DNA from: JBEIJQ01 sp040380145
Lineage (GTDB): Bacteria > Bacteroidota > Bacteroidia > Chitinophagales > Saprospiraceae
Length of the DNA stretch: 7,398 nt
Assembly: GCA_040380145.1 (NCBI GenBank)
Contig: JBEIJQ010000151.1
Span: 1 to 7,398 of the forward strand
Direction of reading: 5' to 3'
Shown: positions 1 through 6,906 of the stretch, in pieces
Layout: each line of letters begins with the position of its first letter
How positions within the stretch are numbered: the first letter of the stretch is position 1
Made by a program: the position numbers and the translations under genes
The notes under the pieces: generated by a model
Told to the model about the DNA's origin: nothing
What the model saw: only the letters and a program-made list of their open reading frames with translations
The model's database searches: none

Positions 1-395
1 AGGTCCATGGCACCGCCCATGCCCTTGACCATCTTGCCGGGGATCATCCAGTTGGCGAGGTCACCATTCTGCGACACCTGCATCGCGCCAAGGATCGACA
101 GGTCGATGTGGCCGCCCCGGATCATCGCGAAACTGTCGGCGGAGGAAAACAACGACGCGCCGGGCAGGGCCGTCACGGTCTGTTTGCCCGCGTTGATCAG
201 GTCGGCGTCCACTTCCTCTTCGGTGGGGAAAGGGCCCATGCCGAGCAGACCGTTTTCCGATTGGAAGAAAACGGACATCCCGGCGGGGATGTAGTTGGCC
301 ACGAGCGTGGGGATTCCGATGCCGAGGTTGACATAGTAGCCGTCCTGCAGTTCTTGGGCTATTCTTTTGGCGATGCCGTTTTTGTCGAGTGCCAT
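1..395 (-). CDS. scoB: 3-oxoacid CoA-transferase subunit B (partial, 3' end outside window)
   Basis: Beta subunit of a succinyl-CoA:3-ketoacid or acetate/acetoacetate-type CoA-transferase, a cytosolic enzyme that moves CoA between carboxylic acids in ketone-body or short-chain acid metabolism. About 131 residues are visible, from MALDKNGIAK to GKMVKGMGGAMDL, out of roughly 215-220 usual for the subunit; the C-terminus lies beyond the window. Seen directly: the early GIGIPTLV segment, the family signature SENG at residues 46-49 (Glu47 is the expected catalytic glutamate that forms the CoA thioester), and the conserved GGHIDLSILGAMQVS and NWMIPGKMVKGMGG blocks. The ATG at 395 begins the homology and lies 20 bases after a good -7 promoter element. 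No alpha subunit lies directly upstream, where the helicase ends 125 bases away; scoA may be downstream outside the window or elsewhere. The family is clear, but the exact acid substrate cannot be told (scoB, atoA and pcaJ are alike). Confidence 0.93.
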   Translation of the reverse strand, partial: MALDKNGIAKRIAQELQDGYYVNLGIGIPTLVANYIPAGMSVFFQSENGLLGMGPFPTEEEVDADLINAGKQTVTALPGASLFSSADSFAMIRGGHIDLSILGAMQVSQNGDLANWMIPGKMVKGMGGAMD

Positions 396-415
396 AGGGT
401 AAAATGGATTTTGGG

Positions 416-423
416 CAAAAATA
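416..423 (-). promoter_or_regulatory. Candidate Bacteroidota -7 promoter element of scoB
   Basis: On the minus strand the sequence reads TATTTTTG, a full match to the Bacteroidota housekeeping -7 consensus TAnnTTTG. It ends 20 bases before the scoB ATG, implying a leader of only about 15 bases. No convincing -33 TTTG is found at the usual distance. The element before fabH has the same form, the same following CC and nearly the same spacing, which strengthens both calls. It implies that scoB is transcribed independently of the operon before it. Confidence 0.6.
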
Positions 424-480
424 AGCAATTTCGGCGGAAAGGGGAAGGAGCTGTGGGGACGCAAGGTCTCATCGCAGCAA

Positions 481-513
481 CCCGGCGAAAAGCCCCCCTT
501 TCGGAAAACCGGG
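481..513 (-). terminator. Hairpin just after the helicase gene, possible transcript end
   Basis: Seven bases after the helicase stop codon the minus strand can form a hairpin. The outer arms are CCCGG and CCGGG. The inner arms CGAAA and TTTCG enclose an 8-base loop, and there is a five-base bulge (TTTTC) on the 5' side. The arms are visible directly. No T-run follows, so this is not a classical intrinsic terminator. It may be a 3'-end-protecting hairpin, a factor-dependent stop, or chance. Its place between the operon and the scoB promoter fits an operon end. Confidence 0.3.
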
Positions 514-520
514 CAGAGCT

Positions 521-2647
521 TCAAATCCTTTCCACCGCGCGCAGGGAATCCAAGAAAAGACGGGTGCCGGGCAGATCGAAAAACCGCTCTTGGAGCAATC
601 CGACCTGGAATTTTCTCGGCAGATGCCGCCCCCATTTGGAAAAATCCAACCAAGAGGGATTTTTTTCCGCCAAAACCGCGAGACACGCGTCCGGATTATC
701 CAAAGGCTCCGAAAGGGTTTTCAACATGGACAAAAACACTTCTTTCGGTGCCCGGATCTCGAACGAACCGCCGAATTCGTCCAAGCGGTTTTCGATTCCC
801 GCGAGATCCAGCAGCAGTTTCAGGGTCCTGTTCACCTTTGTGCCGGTGAACGTGAAAAGTTCCAGCACATCGGATTTGACGACCAGCGGCCTATCGGTTT
901 TGATGTCCAGGATATGGAAACCGGCAACCGCCCGGCGCATTTTTTCGATCTCTTCTCGGCCGGCCGGGTCCAAGAAGTCGTACTCGACATTGCCGGACAA
1001 GATTTCGAGCATTTTTTCGCGTATAGCGGCGTGCACTTCGAGGCCAACACCCGCAAAAACGACCTTTTTGCCGTCCGGAGCGGCCACGACTTCCATTTTT
1101 TTTGTCTTGAAATCAATGGAAACGATCTTCCAGGATTTGGCTGCCAAAAAAATGTTCTCCCCCAACTGGATCTGAGGCGAAAAGGGGATCTGCCCGATGG
1201 TGTTGCCCGCACAGACGACCTTGTAACGGTCCTCCGTTTGGAAAACGCTGTAAAATTCCCGGTCGTTGACCCATTTTTCGCCTTCCGGCCCAATGATGAC
1301 CTCGCGGCCCAATTTTTCCAAAAAACCGATGGTCTGCAAGTGGTCCAGGATTTCCCCGATTTCCTCGGCCCCGATCCGTCCGAAAGCGAAATTGCCGGCA
1401 AGGAGTACCGTCAGTTCCTTGATGCCGATCCCCGAACGCTCTTTGACGATGGAAAGCGCCTGGTGGAGCAGCAGATCGTAGGGTTTTTCCACCGGCTCGG
1501 GAGGCTCTATGAAACCTTCTTGGTAAAGCAGCCAGCAGGCCATGGATTGCAGCAGGCTCCATTCTTGGGTGGCATACAGGGTCAGGTGGCCGCATTCACC
1601 GTCCCCACGCCCGCTGCGGCCCACCCGTTGGATCAGCGAGGCGATGCTGTGCGTGGCATCCAACTGCACCACCTCGTCCACCGCGCCGATGTCCATGCCC
1701 AGTTCAAGGGTCGATGTGCAGCAGATGCAGAAAGGTTGCCGGTTGTTGTTTTTGGCGAAATGCTCCACCGATTCCCGCTCCGCTTTGTCGATCGAAGAGT
1801 GGTGGGAAAAATAATTCGAATGCCCCCTCGTCAAATCCGAGATCTTGCGCAGCTTGACGGCGATTTCTTCCGCCCTTCCCCGGCTGTTGGGAAAGATCAG
1901 CGCTTTTTTGTCCTTAGTGTGGACATATAGGTCTTTGAGCAGTTCCAGCGGCAGTTCTTCGTGTTCGCTCTTGAAATAACGGAAGACCGCGTTGGTTTCT
2001 TTGGCCGTCCTGTCGAGCAGCACCTTGGTGGACGATTCGTTTCCGGTGAACTTTTTGGCCCCCTCGTAATCGCCGATGGTGGCCGACAGTCCGATGATGC
2101 GAAAAGGTCGGGTGTTCAGGGCTTGGAGCCTCGAAAGCAGGGATTTCAAGTGCGTGCCCCGATCGGTTCCGATGAACGAGTGGAGTTCGTCCACCACGGC
2201 GAATTTCAGATTGGAAAACAAGTGCTTTACCTGCTGGGGCTTGTTCACGAACATCGCTTCCAGCGACTCCGGAGTGATCAGTAGCACGCCGTTGGGCTCG
2301 CGCAAAAGACTGTTTTTGAGCGATTTTTGCGCCTCCCCGTGCCATTTGGTCACGGTGACGTCCAAGTATCGGCAAAGGTCTTCAATGCGTTCGAACTGGT
2401 CGTTGATGAGCGCGATCAGCGGAGAGACGTACAGCACTTGGACACCTTTTTCCCGAAAATCGAGTTTGGACAGGATCGGCAGAAAGGCCGCCTCGGTTTT
2501 GCCCGATGCAGTTCTGGAGGCCAAGATATAGTGGTCGTCCGTGGTCAGGATCCGGGAGATGGCGGCCGCTTGGATAGGCCGGAGCGCTTCCCAGCGCTTT
2601 TCGCGGACGAACCGGCGGATCGGTTCCGACAGAAGTTCGAACGGCAT
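521..2647 (-). CDS. Lhr-like superfamily 2 DEAD/DEAH helicase (BrxHI-type)
   Basis: A 708-residue ATP-dependent nucleic-acid helicase or translocase, last gene of the triad. Motifs run in order: Q-motif region ALRPIQ (about 21-26), Walker A ASRTASGKT (43-51), Ia SPLIALINDQ (75-84), Ib TPESLE (125-130), motif II DELH (153-156), motif III SAT (188-190), motif IV ALIFPNSRGRAE (249-260), motif V STLELGMDIG (312-321) and motif VI QRVGRSGRG (340-348). After the two RecA-like domains come a winged-helix-like part (about 385-455) and a beta-rich stretch (about 465-525, with GNTIGQIP and GENIFLAAKSWKI) resembling the Lhr-core fold. DELH and the Lhr-like C-terminal half point to the Lhr/BrxHI group and not to RecQ or RecG. 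The start is ATG 2647, sharing one base with the ATPase stop (TGATG). A GTG three bases earlier is possible but sits only 2 bases from the GAGGAG ribosome-site-like stretch. All catalytic motifs are intact. The family is sure; the role in DNA processing or defence is inferred from neighbours. Confidence 0.92.
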   Translation of the reverse strand: MPFELLSEPIRRFVREKRWEALRPIQAAAISRILTTDDHYILASRTASGKTEAAFLPILSKLDFREKGVQVLYVSPLIALINDQFERIEDLCRYLDVTVTKWHGEAQKSLKNSLLREPNGVLLITPESLEAMFVNKPQQVKHLFSNLKFAVVDELHSFIGTDRGTHLKSLLSRLQALNTRPFRIIGLSATIGDYEGAKKFTGNESSTKVLLDRTAKETNAVFRYFKSEHEELPLELLKDLYVHTKDKKALIFPNSRGRAEEIAVKLRKISDLTRGHSNYFSHHSSIDKAERESVEHFAKNNNRQPFCICCTSTLELGMDIGAVDEVVQLDATHSIASLIQRVGRSGRGDGECGHLTLYATQEWSLLQSMACWLLYQEGFIEPPEPVEKPYDLLLHQALSIVKERSGIGIKELTVLLAGNFAFGRIGAEEIGEILDHLQTIGFLEKLGREVIIGPEGEKWVNDREFYSVFQTEDRYKVVCAGNTIGQIPFSPQIQLGENIFLAAKSWKIVSIDFKTKKMEVVAAPDGKKVVFAGVGLEVHAAIREKMLEILSGNVEYDFLDPAGREEIEKMRRAVAGFHILDIKTDRPLVVKSDVLELFTFTGTKVNRTLKLLLDLAGIENRLDEFGGSFEIRAPKEVFLSMLKTLSEPLDNPDACLAVLAEKNPSWLDFSKWGRHLPRKFQVGLLQERFFDLPGTRLFLDSLRAVERI

Positions 2648-3960
2648 CACAGCTCCTCGATGCTGTCAAGCGAGGTCTCTTTCGGGCGTTCGTCCGAAAC
2701 CACGAGGTCGCCGAACAGTTTGACTTTGTCAACCATCGGATTTTGGCGGACGATGTTGAGGATGTTCAAAAAATCCCGGATCAATTCTCGCGGGGTCAAA
2801 AATTCGGCCGCTCCCGGTTTGTTGAACAGTTCTTCCATGAACCCTTGGATCTCGCGGTCGGAGATATTGGTTTCGGACTTGTAGTGGAAATCGAAGATGG
2901 CCTTGAGCTTTTTGAGCAGCACGAAGATCTCGTTGTGGTCGAGCGGCATCAGGCGGATGACGGGCTGCGCGTAGTCCCGGGCCTCGGCCGTTTCGAAACG
3001 GTTGGTCTCCAATCTGGATTTCAGTGCTTTGTAACTGAAAAGCCCCCTGCGTTCGTTTTCCAGCACTTCTTTGGTGCCCGCTATGTTGAAGTACAGATTG
3101 GCCACTTTGCCCTGGAAGCAATCGTTGTAGATCGTCATGATCTTTTCGTAATTCTTCTCCCGCATGGGCGAAGTGGATATCTTGTACAGGTTGACGGCCT
3201 CGTCCAAGTTGATCATGAAACCGCTGTAGCCGATGCTCACGAACAACTTGCAGAAGTTCTTGAGCATGTCGTAATAGTTGGTGTCGTGGATGATTTCCCG
3301 GACACCGAGGTCTTGGCGGGCCTCCGACTTGGTTCGGTATTCGCCTTTCAGCCACCGCAGGGCGTTTCGGCGGAGCTGTTCGTCGTCTTTCATGTAGCCC
3401 TCGTAGTATTTCATGACGACGGCGGCGAAATCGAAACCGCCCACTTCGGTGATCTCGTTGACGGTTTTCAGGATCTGTTTTTGTACGAGGTTCCAATTCC
3501 GTTCGTCCCGGATGTCGGCCAAGGGGATATCGTGGTCGTCGGCGGTTTTTTCGATGATCTGTTCGATCCATTTTTCCAGCAGGACTGGCAGGGCTCCGCC
3601 TTCGGGCTTGGTCTGGATGGCGATGTTGTCCATGATGGCCGAGTAGAGCGCTACCGCTTTGCCGTCGTTGGAATACAGTCGGTTGTCGGGGGTGAAATCG
3701 GCGTTGGCCACCACGAATTTCTGTTTCAGCGCGACCGTATTGAGCAAGTGCAGCATGAAAGATTTGCCCGAGCCGTAGTCGCCGATCCAGAACTTCACCA
3801 TGCTGTGCCCGTTTTTGACGTCCTCCAAGGCTGCCACGACGGCCTTGATCTCTTCCGAACGGCCCACGGTGATGTGCTGTACCCCAATTTTGGGCACCAC
3901 GCCCCCGATCAGGGAATTGATGATGGAGGTAGCTTCTTTGGGTTTGATGCCGTCGATCAT
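2647..3960 (-). CDS. P-loop ATPase, DUF2791/BrxD-like (BREX-type ATP-binding domain)
   Basis: A 437-residue AAA-like ATPase and the middle gene of the triad. Seen directly: Walker A GDYGSGKS (60-67), a Walker B strand GFMINLDEA (247-255, Asp253-Glu254) followed by VNLYK, the motif NYEKIMTIYNDCFQGK (270-285), a sensor-like strand YFNIAGTKE (290-298), and a conserved arginine-rich stretch ending in SRLE (315-318) that could supply an arginine finger. This pattern is that of the DUF2791 family, which includes BrxD of type 2 BREX (Pgl) systems, and the length fits BrxD. The ATG at 3960 overlaps the stop of the preceding gene as ATGA, and the stop overlaps the helicase start as TGATG, so the three proteins are probably made together. 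By analogy with BrxD it probably works with the helicase on DNA; that is inference. No substrate or nuclease domain is visible. The family call is strong, the cellular role open. Confidence 0.9.
   Translation of the reverse strand: MIDGIKPKEATSIINSLIGGVVPKIGVQHITVGRSEEIKAVVAALEDVKNGHSMVKFWIGDYGSGKSFMLHLLNTVALKQKFVVANADFTPDNRLYSNDGKAVALYSAIMDNIAIQTKPEGGALPVLLEKWIEQIIEKTADDHDIPLADIRDERNWNLVQKQILKTVNEITEVGGFDFAAVVMKYYEGYMKDDEQLRRNALRWLKGEYRTKSEARQDLGVREIIHDTNYYDMLKNFCKLFVSIGYSGFMINLDEAVNLYKISTSPMREKNYEKIMTIYNDCFQGKVANLYFNIAGTKEVLENERRGLFSYKALKSRLETNRFETAEARDYAQPVIRLMPLDHNEIFVLLKKLKAIFDFHYKSETNISDREIQGFMEELFNKPGAAEFLTPRELIRDFLNILNIVRQNPMVDKVKLFGDLVVSDERPKETSLDSIEEL
2653..2658 (-). promoter_or_regulatory. 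Shine-Dalgarno-like site that favours the helicase ATG
   Basis: The minus strand reads GAGGAG here, inside the last codons of the ATPase gene. It lies 5 bases before the ATG at 2647 but only 2 bases before the alternative GTG at 2650, so it favours the ATG. The bases also encode Glu-Glu near the ATPase C-terminus, and Bacteroidota rely little on Shine-Dalgarno pairing, so the match may be a coincidence. Confidence 0.4.
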
Positions 3961-5801
3961 TTGGCCAGGATTTTTTGATAATGGTCGGGAAGTATCGTGT
4001 AAGCTTCTTCTTCTTCGATCAGGATGTCGTCGAGGATTTCGTAACAGAGATCATTGATGCCGTCGATCAGTCGGTTGAGGAATACTCCCTCCGACTTGGC
4101 GAAGGCCTGCAGGTCGCTCTGCGCCACGGACAGATCTGGCTGCGAAAAGAGTTCCAGCGCCTTGATCTGGACTGGGGTGAACGCGATGGCCTCCGAAAAG
4201 ATGGACCGAGTGGCACCGTCCTTTGGGGCCGGCTTCGCTTTGGGGGATTTGGGTTTGCGGGCCGCCGGCATCGGCGGCGGGGCCGCTTCCTCCTCATCGG
4301 CGAGGTATTCGTTGAGCAGGCGGACGGTGCCGGAGTGCTCTTCCTGCACCTGCCGGATCTGTTCGGAATCCAATCGGATTTTCTTTTTGGGAAGAGAGGG
4401 AGGCTTTGTGTAATGTTCGGAAAGGACTGTCAAGGCCTTGTCCAAATTTTTGTCCCTGACAAAATCCAACACCAGGTTCAGAACGATGTACAAATGCTCC
4501 GGCGTCGGAAACAATTTTTTTTGCAAAGCCTTTCCAAAAAACTTGTCAGGATAATTGATCGGTCTCCGATCGAAATAGAAACCTCTGAAATAGAGGTCCA
4601 ATGCAACCAAAGAATTCTGTCGTGCCATGAATTTGGAGGCATCGAAATAGATTTTTTCGAGGGTCCTGCTTTTTTTGTTCATTGCCGCGAGCGTCAAGAC
4701 CCGGTCGTGGAATAGATTCGGATCGTCTTGGTAATCCGCTATGAACTTTTCCAACTTGGCCTTCCAGCGCGTCGGGTTGATTTCGTACAGTTTGGTGTCC
4801 GTTTGTAAGTCGGGCGGCTTGATCTCGGGAACCAAGCGTTCCGCGATTTTTTGCAGGACAAAATAGACATCGTCTTCGAATTGGGCGCCTCTATCGGTTC
4901 GCGAAAAGACCATCTCCAGATTCAATTTTCGCTTGTGCCCGTAGTGCTCCCGCACGGCATTTTCACAAAATCGAAGGATATTGATGGAAAATTCCTTCAA
5001 AACGAATTCCGATTCGTAGTTTTCATCGAAATAATCCCACTCCAACTCCTCCCGGACTGCCTCCAGATGTTCGCCCAGAACCGTTTCCAAAACATCCTCG
5101 TAAGTAAATTTCTCGTAAAAGGTCGTTCTGCTCAGGCCCTGCATCGCCGTGAAGTACAGCCTGATAGTTTCCAAAGCGCAGGCCTCGATCTCGAAAAACG
5201 CGTTGATCGGATAGTCCAGGTAGTCCAAATGCCTTGCCTGCTGTGGATTGAGCTTTAATTTTTTCTTGAATCGGGTGCCCCATTCATAGTTTGAATAGCC
5301 ATAGTCGTAATCGCGGAATCCGCCTTGGCGGCGGCTGTTCCGATCTTCTTTTGAGGCTCTGGCGTTCAGAACATCCATTACTTCCGAACAGATCATGTTT
5401 CCCATCATAACAGTATTGGGATAAAGCTTTCCTATTTGCGCTGTTGAATTCTGTAATGTCGCAAAGTCAGAGCCTTTAAGGCACTCCGTGGCCAATTCCA
5501 ATAGAAAAGTCAAGGCATAGGTATCGCTGCCTTCCAATTCCAAAAAGATTCCCTTGTCGAAGTTTTCTTTGAAAATTTCGTAAAATTCCCGCTGTTCCCA
5601 CTCGATCTTATCCAAAACCTCGATATCTAACACTCCTTTATGTTTCCAAGCAGGAACTCCGGGGCCATATTTTATCAAAATACTATCCTTCTGTTTGTTT
5701 GGTGGATGGGAAGCGGATGAACTCTTGGGATTTTTTTTTGAGTTGTTGGGCTCGACATTCTGCTCTTCGAAAAGAGAAATCTGCTTTTTATTGTTTTTCA
5801 T
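3957..5801 (-). CDS. TerB_N/TerB_C-type domain protein, first gene of the DNA-processing triad
   Basis: A 614-residue soluble protein without signal peptide or membrane segments. Residues 1-42 are a low-complexity Asn/Lys/Ser/Pro tail. A conserved-looking region follows at about 45-135 (VPAWKHKGVLDIEVLDKIEW, then FYEIFKENFDKG). A helical part at about 185-225 (LDYLDYPINAFFEIEACALE) and a long helical middle follow. Residues 502-532 form a Pro/Ala/Lys linker. The last 75 residues, with FTPVQIKALELFSQP and the block LNRLIDGINDLCYEIL followed by an acidic LIEEEEAYTI, look like a TerB_C domain. The N-terminal half is a plausible TerB_N domain, but that match is weaker. I see no clear central metal-binding TerB domain. 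TerB_N/TerB_C proteins were defined in comparative work on Ter stress-response systems and occur beside ATPases and helicases; the biochemical role is unknown. The only in-frame ATG before an upstream stop is at 5801. The first 400 bases are about 40% GC, lower than the neighbours. Confidence 0.8.
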   Translation of the reverse strand: MKNNKKQISLFEEQNVEPNNSKKNPKSSSASHPPNKQKDSILIKYGPGVPAWKHKGVLDIEVLDKIEWEQREFYEIFKENFDKGIFLELEGSDTYALTFLLELATECLKGSDFATLQNSTAQIGKLYPNTVMMGNMICSEVMDVLNARASKEDRNSRRQGGFRDYDYGYSNYEWGTRFKKKLKLNPQQARHLDYLDYPINAFFEIEACALETIRLYFTAMQGLSRTTFYEKFTYEDVLETVLGEHLEAVREELEWDYFDENYESEFVLKEFSINILRFCENAVREHYGHKRKLNLEMVFSRTDRGAQFEDDVYFVLQKIAERLVPEIKPPDLQTDTKLYEINPTRWKAKLEKFIADYQDDPNLFHDRVLTLAAMNKKSRTLEKIYFDASKFMARQNSLVALDLYFRGFYFDRRPINYPDKFFGKALQKKLFPTPEHLYIVLNLVLDFVRDKNLDKALTVLSEHYTKPPSLPKKKIRLDSEQIRQVQEEHSGTVRLLNEYLADEEEAAPPPMPAARKPKSPKAKPAPKDGATRSIFSEAIAFTPVQIKALELFSQPDLSVAQSDLQAFAKSEGVFLNRLIDGINDLCYEILDDILIEEEEAYTILPDHYQKILAK

Positions 5802-5904
5802 GGCGTTGGTGTTTGGGTAAAAAAGATGGAACCTGAAAATTCAATCTGTCGGGTTATGCAGCTCTAAGCTGAACTATCATTTTTTTCGAAAAAAAGCCCC
5901 ACCT
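5802..5904 (-). promoter_or_regulatory. Intergenic leader between fabH and the triad
   Basis: This 103-base gap should hold the fabH end and the triad promoter. It contains no TAnnTTTG element, unlike the gaps before fabH and scoB. The best partial match on the minus strand is CATCTTTT, with two consensus mismatches, about 30 bases before the ATG. A short interrupted inverted repeat (CAGCT, three bases, AGCTG; 5859-5871) and an AT-rich palindrome lie within it. The triad may therefore be read through from fabH, use another sigma factor, or be normally silent. Confidence 0.35.
5880..5895. repeat. Perfect 16-base palindrome after fabH
   Basis: Seven T, then CG, then seven A: TTTTTTTCGAAAAAAA, identical on both strands. 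On the minus strand it begins nine bases after the fabH stop codon, directly following GGTGGGGC. The T-run could serve a transcription stop, but no GC-rich stem precedes it, so it is not a clear intrinsic terminator. It could instead be a protein-binding or DNA-bending site. The symmetry is seen; the function is unknown. Confidence 0.45.
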
Positions 5905-6888
5905 TCAAACCGCCCACTTCAAATAAATCGCACCCCAAGTAAATCCTCCGCCAAAGGCTGTCAGAATGATGTTGTCTCCTTTTTTGAAACGGTCCTGCCA
6001 TTCCCACAGGCAGAGCGGGATGGTTCCGTTGGTGGTGTTGCCGAACTTTTGGATGTTGACGATCACCTTTTCGAGGGGCACGCCGGCCATGGAGGCCACC
6101 GATTCGATGATGCGTCGGTTGGCCTGGTGCGGTATGAGCCAGTTCAGATCGTCCACGGTGAGGTGGTTGCGGCGCATCACGGTCTGCACCGTGTCGGTCA
6201 TTCCCTTGACGGCGGCCTTGAACACGGGCTGCCCGTCCTGGAAGGCGTAGTGCTCGCGGGCCTCCACCGTTTCGTGGGAGGCCGGTTTGATGGAGCCGCC
6301 CGCTTTTTGGTGCAGGTACACCCGTCCGGAACCGTCGCTTTTCATTTCCGCGTCGAGGATGCCGTTGCCGCTGTCATCGGGCTCGAGCAGCACGGCACCG
6401 GCACCGTCGCCGAAGATAATGCAGGTGCGCCGGTCGGTGTAGTCGATGATGGACGACATTTTGTCGCCGCCCACCACCAACACTTTCCGGTAGGTGCCGT
6501 TCTGGACGAACTGGGATGCCGTGTAGAGGGCGAACAAAAAACCCGAACAGGCCGCGTTGATATCGTAACCGAAGGCGTTTTTCGCGCCGATCTTGTCGCC
6601 CAAAATGTTGGCGGAGGCCGGAAACGGCATGTCCGGCGTGGTGGTCGCAAAGATGATCAGATCCAGTTCCTCGGCGCCGATCCCGCGCTTGGACAACAAT
6701 TCGAGAACGGCGGGAACCGCCATGTCCGTGGTGCCGAGCCCCTCCCCTTTCAGGATGTGTCGCTCTTGGATGCCGGTCCGGGATTCGATCCATTCCTCGG
6801 TGGTGTCCACCATTTTCTCCAGATCGGCATTGGTGAGCAGATCCTTGGGCACGTATCCTCCCACCGCGGTGATGGCTGCTTTGATCAT
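5905..6888 (-). CDS. fabH: 3-oxoacyl-[acyl-carrier-protein] synthase III
   Basis: Cytosolic ketoacyl-ACP synthase III, which condenses an acyl-CoA primer with malonyl-ACP to begin type II fatty-acid synthesis. The 327-residue length is normal for the family. The thiolase-fold catalytic triad is complete: Cys114 in NAACSGF, His254 in PHQANRRI and Asn284 in KFGNTTNG. Other family blocks are the EEWIESRTGIQERH substrate region (31-44), GDGAGAVLLEP (160-170) and the C-terminal GGGFTWGAIYLKW (313-325). The stretch after the catalytic Asn reads TTNGTIPL, where E. coli has SAASVP; I think this is a Bacteroidota-type form and not damage. ATG 6888 was chosen because homology begins at MIKAAITAVGGYVP and a promoter element lies 18 bases before it. 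The frame stays open further upstream, but that extension overlaps the permease gene and resembles nothing. No plsX, rpmF or acpP gene is adjacent. Primer preference, such as branched versus acetyl, cannot be judged from sequence alone. Confidence 0.97.
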   Translation of the reverse strand: MIKAAITAVGGYVPKDLLTNADLEKMVDTTEEWIESRTGIQERHILKGEGLGTTDMAVPAVLELLSKRGIGAEELDLIIFATTTPDMPFPASANILGDKIGAKNAFGYDINAACSGFLFALYTASQFVQNGTYRKVLVVGGDKMSSIIDYTDRRTCIIFGDGAGAVLLEPDDSGNGILDAEMKSDGSGRVYLHQKAGGSIKPASHETVEAREHYAFQDGQPVFKAAVKGMTDTVQTVMRRNHLTVDDLNWLIPHQANRRIIESVASMAGVPLEKVIVNIQKFGNTTNGTIPLCLWEWQDRFKKGDNIILTAFGGGFTWGAIYLKWAV

Positions 6889-6906
6889 ATAAACAAGAGT
6901 GTGTGG

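Noticed and set aside
396..520. Riboswitch in the scoB leader
   Set aside because: The likely transcription start is about 15 bases before the ATG, leaving no room for an aptamer. I could not match the conserved core of a SAM or other riboswitch in the gap.
590..1930. Long plus-strand open frame (446 codons) antisense to the helicase
   Set aside because: It lies wholly opposite a gene with all helicase motifs. Its translation has no recognisable domain and odd Phe/Gln/Asp-rich composition typical of antisense frames.
2648..2650. GTG as start of the helicase
   Set aside because: The ATG right after it gives a TGATG junction and a better distance (5 bases against 2) to the GAGGAG stretch. The two choices differ by one residue only.
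2743..3978. Long plus-strand open frame (411 codons) antisense to the ATPase
   Set aside because: The opposite strand carries intact Walker A and B motifs of a known family. The plus-strand product, rich in Val, Asp and Phe, looks like a codon-bias shadow.
521..5801. Complete BREX type 2 locus
   Set aside because: Only BrxD-like and BrxHI-like genes are present. No methylase (PglX), alkaline-phosphatase-like PglZ, kinase PglW or large ATPase PglY is found in the window.
5880..5904. Classical intrinsic terminator of fabH at the T-run
   Set aside because: There is a run of seven T on the minus strand after GGGGC, but no GC-rich inverted repeat precedes it.
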